Of a stretch of 5,579 nucleotides of DNA, positions 1-5,579 are shown piece by piece. The notes under the pieces were generated by a model. The model was given only the letters and a program-made list of their open reading frames with translations, searched no databases and was not told the origin of the DNA. The stretch is from positions 1-5,579 of the forward strand of contig JAJFBJ010000176.1 in NCBI GenBank assembly GCA_020697375.1, in the 5' to 3' direction. The DNA is from Nitrospira sp. (GTDB lineage: Bacteria; Nitrospirota; Nitrospiria; Nitrospirales; Nitrospiraceae). A program made the position numbers and the translations under genes. Each line of letters begins with the position of its first letter. Position 1 is the stretch's first letter.

Positions 1-87
1 CTGGAAATGTGGCAGCGGATCGCCATCGACGGTGAGATGCCTCAGCCATTGGAAGAGCAGGTGGAAACTATGGAAGTGTCGGCATGA
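1..87 (+). CDS. C-terminal end of an unidentified upstream gene (partial)
   Basis: Frame 1 is open from the window edge to a TGA at 85-87, giving the last 28 residues of a protein cut by the window. The tail is acidic and hydrophilic (it contains PQPLEEQVETME and ends in VSA), with no transmembrane segment or recognisable motif. Its direction and its overlap with the next ATG (ATGA at 84-87) suggest that it belongs to the same transcription unit as the genes downstream. By context it may be another polysaccharide biosynthesis gene, such as a glycosyltransferase, but the fragment itself does not show this. That it is coding is an inference from the open frame and the ATGA junction; it is too short to prove. 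Confidence 0.55.
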   Translation: MEMWQRIAIDGEMPQPLEEQVETMEVSA

Positions 88-170
88 CGATGCCGGCTAT
101 ATTGCGCTTGCTTAGCCTTCTGCAATCTCAAGTGAAAAAACCAATCGAGAGGATACGAATATCTCTCTAA
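84..170 (+). CDS. possible small ORF, 28 aa, or decayed start of a lost gene
   Basis: An ATG at 84 overlaps the TGA of the upstream gene as ATGA. It is preceded by a GGAAG Shine-Dalgarno-like stretch (72-76) seven bases away, and a second in-frame ATG lies at 90. The frame runs to TAA at 168-170 and would encode a short peptide with a hydrophobic first half (PAILRLLSLL) and a basic second half (VKKPIERIRI), which could form an amphipathic helix. The ATGA junction with a plausible ribosome site is what real coupled genes look like. However, the product is very short and I recognise no family. It may be a true small protein, the remnant of a longer gene whose rest has been lost, or chance. Confidence 0.25.
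   Translation: MTMPAILRLLSLLQSQVKKPIERIRISL
147..167. other. small hairpin at the end of the mini-ORF
   Basis: GAGAG (147-151) and ATA (153-155) pair with TAT (160-162) and CTCTC (163-167). This leaves one bulged G at 152 and a CGAA loop at 156-159, so the stem is eight pairs. On the + strand no T-run follows, so it is not a standard intrinsic terminator in the operon direction. On the - strand it is followed, after six bases, by six T (the complement of the A-run at 135-140), but no gene arrives from that side within this window. It could be a weak attenuator or RNA-stability element; function is unproven. Confidence 0.3.
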
Positions 171-206
171 ATGCAACCGTGATCCTATGACTGGGTGCAC
201 TTAATC

Positions 207-213
207 AGGAGGG
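207..213 (+). promoter_or_regulatory. strong Shine-Dalgarno sequence without a normal start codon
   Basis: AGGAGGG at 207-213 is the best ribosome-binding sequence in the window. At the right distance (seven bases after its last G) lies ATA at 221. This ATA is in frame with the metallo-hydrolase gene, and the first upstream in-frame stop is TGA at 188-190. The only standard start candidate close by, GTG at 213, overlaps the site itself and meets TAA after three codons. The site may therefore mark a former or very rare ATA start of the downstream gene, an ATG altered by mutation or by sequence error, or a remnant of a lost reading frame. Confidence 0.45.
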
Positions 214-304
214 TGTTTCCATAAGTAGCACAGTTAGAACTTGTGCGCTGGTGTTATATGGCATATTTCCCGATGCGAGTAACGTAAACGGACTTTCGGG
301 ATGT

Positions 305-312
305 GAGAAAGG
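305..312 (+). promoter_or_regulatory. ribosome binding site supporting the ATG at 320
   Basis: GAGAAAGG at 305-312 lies seven bases before ATG 320. The alternative in-frame GTG at 251 has no purine-rich sequence in front of it. The protein from 320 begins directly with the first beta strand expected of the metallo-beta-lactamase fold (FETIGNATVTVID). The site therefore favours 320 over 251 as the start. Confidence 0.6.
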
Positions 313-319
313 TTATTTA

Positions 320-1717
320 ATGACCGGGTTTGAAACAATCGGGAATGCAACTGTGACCGTCATAGACAATGGTCGTCCAGTGCTCACGACCGACCCATGG
401 ATTGCAGGCGACCCTTATTTCGGGAGTTGGACGGCTCCTTTCGAGATTCCACCGGCGCAACTCGAACATATTCTTGACGCCGAGTACATGTGGCTATCAC
501 ACGGCCATCCCGACCATGTCAACATCGCCTCCTTGGATAAGCTGGCGGGCAAACGGGTGTTATTGCCAGACCACGTCGGTGGACGGATGGCGCGGGACCT
601 CGGATCACTCGGATTCTGTGTGCGTATTCTGCCGGACAGAGAGTGGGTCCGCTTGTCTCCTCAGATTCGGGTGATGTGCATCAGCGATTATCACCAAGAC
701 GCAATACTACTGATCGATGTGGCTGGTCACCTTATCGTTAATCTCAACGACGCGGTCGAGCGCGGGTGGGGTCGGTTCGTACGTAGCCTAATTAGAGGGT
801 ATAAAGTCTCATTCTTGCTGAAGCTGTTCGGCTATGGAGACGTCGACATGATCAACATCTTCAGAGAGGACGGCACTCATCTGATGCACGCCCCTCCAAC
901 CGCGAGCCGGGATGCACTTGCACAATGGGATGCTTACCTGGAAGAGAAAGTACGCTTTTGGGCTGGATATTTCGGGACGACCTATGTCGTGCCGTTTTCA
1001 CTTTTCCACGCCTATCAAAGAAAAGACAGCATCTGGGCGAGCGAGTATGTAACACCGCTTGATGCGTATAACCGTATTCGAGTTCCAAAAGAGACGGAGT
1101 TGCTTCCTGCTTTCGGAGAGTGGAATGTCGAGCGGGAACAGTGGATGCCATTGGCCCCGAAACAGCGCACAATAACATTGCGAGATCCCACAGAATTCGG
1201 AGACGACTGGAGCGAGATGCTCGATCCAGAAGAGGCGAAGCTCTTGGCTCAGTATTTTCAGGGTATTGAATTCTTGCGCGGCAAACTGGATGCAATTCAG
1301 TTCCGCGTCGGTGGCCGTGAACATACTTTTGATCTTGGAAGACAAACGGGGCGCAGTTTGACATTCGAAGCTCCAAGATATTCCTTGGTTGAAGCTGTGA
1401 AAATGGAGGTTTTTGACGATATCTTGATCAGCAACTTTACGAAGCTGACATTGCACGGAAACTGGGGAACTTCGCTGGCACCTAATGTTCTCTATCCGTA
1501 TTTCACGCCCTGGGTGGTACGGTATGCCGATAACGGTCGCGTGCGAACTAATGCCGCATTGGAGGACTATTTCGAACAGTACAGGAGACGGGCGCGTCTG
1601 GAATACTTATTCCATTCCTTCGAACAAAAAGGTGTGCAGCGATTACGGGCGATGATCCACCCTGGAACATTCTTGTTCCGAACGGCCACGCGTCTATACA
1701 GCATGGCGAAGCGCTAA
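320..1717 (+). CDS. MBL-fold metallo-hydrolase-like protein, CMP-sialic-acid-hydroxylase-like (no Rieske domain)
   Basis: Predicted soluble cytoplasmic protein of 465 residues counted from ATG 320; the frame also allows GTG 251 (488 residues). Residues 1-35 form the usual N-terminal strands with a TDPW element (24-27). SHGHPDH at 60-66 is the HxHxDH metal motif (H61, H63, D65, H66). H125 in DYHQD, D144 in NLND and H230 in PFSLFH are good candidates for the remaining metal ligands. The NLND element and the PFSLFHAYQRKDSIWASEY region (225-243) resemble, from memory, the catalytic part of CMP-N-acetylneuraminate hydroxylase-like proteins and related UlaG-type hydrolases. The N-terminal Rieske iron-sulfur domain of true CMAH is absent: I see no CxH...CxxH pair. 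Residues after about 290 form an extra C-terminal region of unknown role with a basic tail. Substrate unknown; by context a sugar or nucleotide-sugar modification is possible. Fold call firm, CMAH relationship moderate, function open. Confidence 0.85.
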   Translation: MTGFETIGNATVTVIDNGRPVLTTDPWIAGDPYFGSWTAPFEIPPAQLEHILDAEYMWLSHGHPDHVNIASLDKLAGKRVLLPDHVGGRMARDLGSLGFCVRILPDREWVRLSPQIRVMCISDYHQDAILLIDVAGHLIVNLNDAVERGWGRFVRSLIRGYKVSFLLKLFGYGDVDMINIFREDGTHLMHAPPTASRDALAQWDAYLEEKVRFWAGYFGTTYVVPFSLFHAYQRKDSIWASEYVTPLDAYNRIRVPKETELLPAFGEWNVEREQWMPLAPKQRTITLRDPTEFGDDWSEMLDPEEAKLLAQYFQGIEFLRGKLDAIQFRVGGREHTFDLGRQTGRSLTFEAPRYSLVEAVKMEVFDDILISNFTKLTLHGNWGTSLAPNVLYPYFTPWVVRYADNGRVRTNAALEDYFEQYRRRARLEYLFHSFEQKGVQRLRAMIHPGTFLFRTATRLYSMAKR

Positions 1718-1800
1718 CTCGAGGCTGCCGTACGCTCACGCGGCGAACAGCCGGATGGAGAGAAAAGGTCTGTGCTAAGGCACGAGGCGATTGGAACACC

Positions 1801-2958
1801 ATGATTCAAGGACAAGGCATTATTTGCATTACTCAGGATTGGCAGGGCGATCCAACGAGCAAGAAACACATAATGAGAATTCTTAGCAAGCAGAACAGAG
1901 TGATCTGGGTGAATTCAATTGGGGTGCGCAGGCCTACCGTTTCGGCCTATGACTTGCACCGAATAGTGTACAAGCTGCGTCGCATCGTCTCGGGATGCCG
2001 AGAGGTGGAGCCGAATATCTTTGTGTTGGACCCGCCTGTATTGCCGCTTCCTGGCGTTGTGCTGGCAGAACGCCTCAATCGTTTCATATTGGCCGCTCGT
2101 CTTCGACAACTGTGTCGTCGCCTTGGAATGGATCGTCCCTTGCTTTGGACATTCCAGCCGAACGTGAATTGGCTATTAGGCAGTTTGAATGAGAGGCTGG
2201 TCATCTATCACTGCGTTGACGATCATAGTGAACTCCCCGGTGTATCGAAAGAGGTCATTGCAGGAATGGAGCGTGATCTTGTGAGGCAGGCAGATATTGT
2301 GTTAACGACGGCCGAAAAGTTGTGCGCTGAGCGCCGGGAGATCAATCCGAGGACCTATTTTATTCCTCATGGGGTCGATGCGGCGCATTTTAGTAGAGCC
2401 TTGGACCCCAAAACGGCCGTGGCGTCAGAAATCAGAACCCTCCCAAAGCCGGTGATCGGATTTTTCGGTCTGTTAGCAGATTGGGTGGACCTTGACATGA
2501 TCGGCGCACTGGCCCGGGCCCGCCCGAAATGGTCCTTCGCGCTCGTGGGGAAGGCGCAAACCGATCTGCATGCGGTGCAAGGATTGTCCAACGTGCATCT
2601 CATCGGGCAACGGCCCTATTCGGCGCTTCCTGGCTATTGCCGGGGGTTTGACGTTGGCGTGATCCCGTTTCGTATGAATGAACTGACCTTGCGGGTCAAT
2701 CCTCTCAAATTGCGCGAATATCTGGCGGCCGGCCTTCCGGTAGTGTCCACGCCCTTGCCCGAAGTCGTGCGTTACCAGGGCGTCGTGCACATTGCAACCA
2801 ATCGAGAAGGTTTTTTGGAAGAAATCGAAGCCGCGCTGAAGGAACGAACCAGCGAGGGGGATCGCGCTCGAGTAACGATGATGCAGAGCGAAGGCTGGGA
2901 GGCGCGGGTTGACGAAATGTCGCGCCTGGTCGAAGAGCGACTCATGGAGACGGCATGA
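1801..2958 (+). CDS. GT-B family glycosyltransferase (GT4/group 1, TuaH-like)
   Basis: Protein of 385 residues, a normal length for GT4 enzymes, which transfer a sugar from a nucleotide donor to a lipid-linked or growing glycan at the cytoplasmic membrane face. The N-terminal half opens with a Rossmann-type strand (GIICITQDW, 6-14) and carries VIYHCVDDHSELPG (134-147), typical of the TuaH-like group. IPHGVD (188-193) marks the domain junction. The donor-binding half starts with VIGFFGLLADWVDL (218-231) and has FALVG (246-250), the VIPF loop (287-290) and NPLKLREYLAAGLPVVST (300-317). E306 is the conserved second glutamate of the EX7E motif; the first position is R298, as in related subfamilies. 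No membrane segment is evident. The start ATG lies 83 bases after the previous stop, with only weak upstream signals (GAGG at 1784-1787, a long 13-base spacer). The 3' end overlaps the next gene as ATGA, implying translational coupling. Acceptor and donor cannot be told from sequence. Confidence 0.9.
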   Translation: MIQGQGIICITQDWQGDPTSKKHIMRILSKQNRVIWVNSIGVRRPTVSAYDLHRIVYKLRRIVSGCREVEPNIFVLDPPVLPLPGVVLAERLNRFILAARLRQLCRRLGMDRPLLWTFQPNVNWLLGSLNERLVIYHCVDDHSELPGVSKEVIAGMERDLVRQADIVLTTAEKLCAERREINPRTYFIPHGVDAAHFSRALDPKTAVASEIRTLPKPVIGFFGLLADWVDLDMIGALARARPKWSFALVGKAQTDLHAVQGLSNVHLIGQRPYSALPGYCRGFDVGVIPFRMNELTLRVNPLKLREYLAAGLPVVSTPLPEVVRYQGVVHIATNREGFLEEIEAALKERTSEGDRARVTMMQSEGWEARVDEMSRLVEERLMETA

Positions 2959-4625
2959 ACTATCAATCCTTCCCAACTGTGTCCTGGGCGTCAATGTTGC
3001 TGGCATTATACGCGTGCGTTGGAAGTGCCGCGACCTTGCACCAAGATTCCCCGAGCATGCGGCCTTCATTGCCCAGAGGATACGTTGATACGACCTTAAA
3101 AGCCTCGGTTGGACGCACGTTGACTGTTCCCATTGGCGGTGATTTTCAGGCCGTGCTCGACGAAGCGCACTCGGGAGACGAGATTGTCCTAATGGCCGGA
3201 GCCCAATATCAAGGTCCTTTCACTCTCCCTAAGAAAAAGGACGGTTCCGGTTGGATTATCATCCGCTCTAGTGGCGTCGACAAGGACTTTCCACTGCCTG
3301 GTTCACGAGTGCTGCCCACTCATGCCAGGAAGATGGCAGCCTTGGTGAGCAGAGGGTCGGCGGTGGTCCTTGCAGAGAGGGGAGCGCATCATTTTCGATT
3401 CATCGGCATTGAAGTGAAGCCAAACCAAGATGAATTTGTACGTGATTTGGTGCTGCTTGGTGATAACACCGAACGTTCGATCGAAGAGCTGCCCCACCAC
3501 ATCGTTATAGATCGCTGCTTCTTGCATGGCGATCCCAAAAAAGGAGGTCGTCGAGGAGTGGTGCTGAACGGCCAGCATCTGGCCGTCATCGATTCCTATT
3601 TGTCAGACTTTAAGGAAACCGGACAAGATACCCAAGCGGTCGCAGGGTGGGGAGGCACAGCCTTTATTAAGGTAGTGAACAATTATCTGGAAGCGACAGG
3701 CGAAAACATACTGTTCGGCGGAGGAGAGCGAAGCATTGACCATCTCGTTCCATCCGATATTGAAGTCCGTCGAAATAATGTAGCCAAGTTGTTGGCATGG
3801 AAACCTGGCGAGCCCGAAAGTGATGGGACTCCATATCAAGTGAAGATCTTGTTTGAGTTGAAAAATGCGCGGCGCGTCCTGGTGGACGGAAATATCTTCG
3901 AGTATAACTGGGAGCGCCCCGGATATGGGTTTGCCATTAACCTGACAGTGCGGAACGAGGTAGGCCTTACGCCATGGGCGGTCATCGAAGATCTGACCTT
4001 CACCAACAATATCGTGCGGCACAGTCCGAGTGGAGTGAACATCCTCGGAAACGACGACCATTACCCCAGCGGGCGCGCGCAAAGGATTACAATACAAAAC
4101 AACATCTTCGACGACATCAACGGACCGCGATGGGGTGGGAAAGGAAGGCTTTTCCAACTCACGCGTGGAACTAAGGATGTGGTCATTGAACACAATACAG
4201 CGTTCCATACAGGACACCTGCTCATGGCGAGTGGCGAGCCTCAAGAGAGGTTCGTGTACCGATATAACATCGCGCCGCATAACGCATACGGGATAGAAGG
4301 TGAGGGGACAGGGGTGGGCAGGCCAACTCTGGACCGCCATTTTCCCGGGGCGGTCCTGACCCATAATATGCTGATCGGCGGTGAGTCCTATGCCGACAGG
4401 TATCCGAAAGAAAACGCTTTTCCCGCCTCAATGGAGGCTGTGCCATTCATGAATGCCGCGGCTGGAGATTACCGCATGGCAGCCAGCAGCGCCGTGAGCG
4501 GCTCTCCTACTCAAGAAATTCCTGGAATCGACGCAAAGGCCCTGTGCGCCGCCCTCGGTGACATTGGCCGGATGGAGCCTGTCTGCTCGAACCCTCACTC
4601 GATGGACCGAGGCCACAAGGGGTAG
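2955..4625 (+). CDS. exported right-handed parallel beta-helix protein, putative polysaccharide-acting
   Basis: Protein of 556 residues whose ATG overlaps the previous stop (ATGA) and has GGAGA at 2946-2950 in front. Residues 10-26 are a hydrophobic export signal with a possible cleavage after GSA or SAA (23-26). C21 in LYAC also makes a poor lipobox, so a lipoprotein is conceivable. There is no K or R before the hydrophobic core. Residues 60-105 are the usual cap of this family (GGDFQAVLDEAHSGDEIVLM, then GPFTLPKKKDGSGW and IIIRSS). The helix follows, with rungs at about 184 and 211 (VID) and an Asn series near 241, 272, 311, 350, 380, 411, 436 and 468 (patterns such as NNIV, NNIF, HNTA, YNIA, HNML). 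The C-terminal DYRMAASS...PGIDAKAL (505-530) resembles the end of surface beta-helix proteins. Such folds occur in polysaccharide lyases, epimerases and hydrolases. The operon suggests action on the exported glycan, but I cannot assign catalytic residues or a reaction. Confidence 0.85.
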   Translation: MNYQSFPTVSWASMLLALYACVGSAATLHQDSPSMRPSLPRGYVDTTLKASVGRTLTVPIGGDFQAVLDEAHSGDEIVLMAGAQYQGPFTLPKKKDGSGWIIIRSSGVDKDFPLPGSRVLPTHARKMAALVSRGSAVVLAERGAHHFRFIGIEVKPNQDEFVRDLVLLGDNTERSIEELPHHIVIDRCFLHGDPKKGGRRGVVLNGQHLAVIDSYLSDFKETGQDTQAVAGWGGTAFIKVVNNYLEATGENILFGGGERSIDHLVPSDIEVRRNNVAKLLAWKPGEPESDGTPYQVKILFELKNARRVLVDGNIFEYNWERPGYGFAINLTVRNEVGLTPWAVIEDLTFTNNIVRHSPSGVNILGNDDHYPSGRAQRITIQNNIFDDINGPRWGGKGRLFQLTRGTKDVVIEHNTAFHTGHLLMASGEPQERFVYRYNIAPHNAYGIEGEGTGVGRPTLDRHFPGAVLTHNMLIGGESYADRYPKENAFPASMEAVPFMNAAAGDYRMAASSAVSGSPTQEIPGIDAKALCAALGDIGRMEPVCSNPHSMDRGHKG

Positions 4626-4647
4626 TCTATTAAAGAGGGATGAACCG

Positions 4648-4653
4648 AAAGGA
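4648..4653 (+). promoter_or_regulatory. ribosome binding site deciding the methyltransferase start
   Basis: AAAGGA at 4648-4653 lies eight bases before ATG 4662. It touches the in-frame ATG at 4653, so it cannot serve that codon. The other purine run (AAAGAGGG, 4632-4639) is 13 bases from 4653. This favours 4662, three codons downstream. Confidence 0.5.
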
Positions 4654-4661
4654 TGTCATGC

Positions 4662-5456
4662 ATGGTAAACCGCACGGCATTACAAGAATGGGAACAGGCG
4701 GAGATCAGGCGCAGCGCGGCGGAGGCCGAATCGGCTGATGCCTCATCCTTGCTCGCATCCGAAGATAATGTAGCCAAGTATGTGAATCCTCCAGCCGAGA
4801 CGCTATTTCATCTGGAATACGCTTTTCATCTGCTCGGCGATGTCACGGGCCAGCAGGTGTTGGAGTACGGCTCCGGGTGGGGAGAGAACACCATTATATT
4901 GGCGCGGCTGGGGGCAGAGGTACATGCTCTCGACATTTCGCCGGAGCTGATAGCGATCAACCGCCGGCGAATGCAGGTCAACGGTGTCACGAGTGGCGTA
5001 CGGTTTAGTGTGGCATCGGCGTATGAAGCTCCATGCCCGGACGGTTCAGTGGATGTTGTCTTTGGAATGGCGATCCTGCACCACTTGGATCTCGATCGGG
5101 CGGCGCGCGAGGTATACCGCGTGCTACGACCGGGCGGCCGGGCCATCTTCAGTGAGCCCATGCGGAGTTCTCCGATGTTACGGGCGTTGCGCAGCATGAT
5201 TCCATGCCGGCTGCCGGCAAACGTCTCACCATATGAACGACCGTTAACGCAACGAGAGATTAACGAATTCTCTAAACGATTCCTGCCGGGTCGAGCAAGA
5301 AGCTTCGACTTGCCGTGGTCACGTGCTGCTGAACGTCTTCCCTTTCTCGGGAAGAGTCTGATGCCGCTACGCCGGTGGGACCGCGCCCTGCTCGCCCGCT
5401 TTCCCGGGCTGGCCTATTATGCGGCGATCCGGGTGTTTGAAATACGAAAGCCATAG
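4662..5456 (+). CDS. class I SAM-dependent methyltransferase (Methyltransf_11/25 type)
   Basis: Predicted cytoplasmic enzyme of 264 residues from ATG 4662 (267 from ATG 4653), moving a methyl group from S-adenosylmethionine to an unknown acceptor. Motif I is VLEYGSGWG (66-74), the glycine-rich SAM loop. ALDIS (89-93) supplies the acidic residue (D91) for the ribose. DVVFGMAILHHLD (131-143) is the motif IV/post-IV region typical of the ubiE-like superfamily, and VLRPGGR (154-160) is the usual post-motif turn followed by a strand. About 60 N-terminal residues form a helical cap, and NPPAETLFHLEYAFHLL (42-58) precedes the SAM domain. The C-terminal 100 residues are basic and hydrophobic (RRWDRALLARFPGLAYYAAI), which may give a membrane-surface contact, but there is no clear transmembrane helix. 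In this setting O- or C-methylation of a sugar, or capping of a glycan or lipid carrier, is plausible; the substrate is not shown. It starts 36 bases after the beta-helix gene. Confidence 0.9.
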   Translation: MVNRTALQEWEQAEIRRSAAEAESADASSLLASEDNVAKYVNPPAETLFHLEYAFHLLGDVTGQQVLEYGSGWGENTIILARLGAEVHALDISPELIAINRRRMQVNGVTSGVRFSVASAYEAPCPDGSVDVVFGMAILHHLDLDRAAREVYRVLRPGGRAIFSEPMRSSPMLRALRSMIPCRLPANVSPYERPLTQREINEFSKRFLPGRARSFDLPWSRAAERLPFLGKSLMPLRRWDRALLARFPGLAYYAAIRVFEIRKP

Positions 5457-5519
5457 TTTCTGTCCAATCCAGAGCTGTCCGGCATATCAATCCTTCCACT
5501 TTTTCCTATAGGTATATCA

Positions 5520-5579
5520 ATGACGACGATCATTCTCACGTGGTGGGCAACGGTCTTGCTGGTGTACACCTACGCGGGA
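5520..5579 (+). CDS. N-terminus of a membrane protein, probably a family 2 glycosyltransferase (partial)
   Basis: ATG at 5520 opens a frame that stays open to the window edge (20 codons). TAGG at 5509-5512, seven bases upstream, is a weak ribosome site. The residues are strongly hydrophobic (MTTIILTWWATVLLVYTYAG) and look like the first transmembrane helix of membrane-anchored GT2 glycosyltransferases. Many of these begin with a helix ending in VYTYxGYP before the cytoplasmic catalytic domain. The 63-base gap after the methyltransferase and the same strand fit one operon. The family call rests on this short pattern and on context, so it is tentative; another polytopic membrane protein would also fit. 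Confidence 0.6.
   Translation, partial: MTTIILTWWATVLLVYTYAG

Noticed and set aside
241..269. Promoter from TTGTGC (241) with TTATAT (254) or TATTTC (264)
   Set aside because: The spacings are wrong for TTATAT and the -10 match is poor for TATTTC; not supportable.
861..1456. Two overlapping - strand open frames inside the MBL gene
   Set aside because: They lie opposite the conserved PFSLFHAYQRKDS region and overlap each other in different frames; neither looks like a protein family.
1723..1752. GGCTG ... CAGCC inverted repeat between the MBL and glycosyltransferase genes as a terminator
   Set aside because: Five outer pairs plus three inner ones with a bulge and a ten-base loop make a weak stem, and no T-run follows.
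2511..2520. Palindrome GGCCCGGGCC
   Set aside because: It lies in the conserved glycosyltransferase frame, encodes Ala-Arg-Ala and is explained by GC-rich codons.
2473..3069. 198-codon open frame on the - strand across the glycosyltransferase/beta-helix junction
   Set aside because: It covers conserved motifs of the glycosyltransferase and the start of the next gene; its product is low in recognisable structure, so it is a shadow.
3603..4364. 253-codon open frame on the - strand within the beta-helix gene
   Set aside because: The + strand protein has a full family pattern, and the antisense translation shows no motif and lacks a convincing ribosome site; it is a shadow frame.
5205..5219. 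Inverted repeat TGCCGGCTGCCGGCA
   Set aside because: It is internal to the methyltransferase frame, has a one-base centre and nothing else around it suggests an operator.
5481..5519. Near-direct repeat GGCATATCAAT / GGTATATCAAT before the last gene
   Set aside because: Two imperfect 11-base copies in a short AT-rich spacer are easily chance; no operator family is recognised.

Overview
The window is a tightly packed set of genes, all on the + strand, and looks like the inside of a polysaccharide (exopolysaccharide, capsule or O-antigen type) biosynthesis operon of a Gram-negative-type bacterium. Base composition is moderate in the 5' part and clearly GC-rich in the methyltransferase gene. The leader around 121-300 is only about 44% GC by my own count. 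Gene style and content resemble exopolysaccharide loci of Nitrospira-like or proteobacterial environmental bacteria. That taxonomic guess is weak: there is no rRNA or other marker gene here.

Layout. Positions 1-87 hold the last 28 codons of an upstream gene whose stop overlaps the start of a possible 28-codon mini-ORF (84-170). A leader of about 150 bases follows, with a small hairpin (147-167) and a strong Shine-Dalgarno sequence (207-213) that has no usual start codon behind it. Then come: a metallo-beta-lactamase-fold protein related to the catalytic part of CMP-sialic-acid-hydroxylase-like enzymes (320-1717); a GT-B glycosyltransferase of the GT4/TuaH-like kind (1801-2958); an exported right-handed parallel beta-helix protein (2955-4625), coupled to the glycosyltransferase by an ATGA overlap; a class I SAM-dependent methyltransferase (4662-5456); and the first 20 codons of a membrane protein (5520-5579), probably a family 2 glycosyltransferase.

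How the genes may work together (inference). The cytoplasmic glycosyltransferase and the membrane glycosyltransferase would build the glycan. The methyltransferase and the metallo-hydrolase-fold protein are candidates for modifying a sugar or its precursor. The beta-helix protein, once exported, would bind, cleave or epimerise the finished polymer. Spacing is short throughout (83, -4, 36 and 63 bases), and I see no convincing terminator between genes, so co-transcription is likely. I found no tRNA, rRNA, CRISPR array, insertion sequence or attachment site. The more unusual points are the Rieske-less CMAH-like protein in a glycan operon, the orphan Shine-Dalgarno site in front of it, and the beta-helix protein with its atypical export signal.
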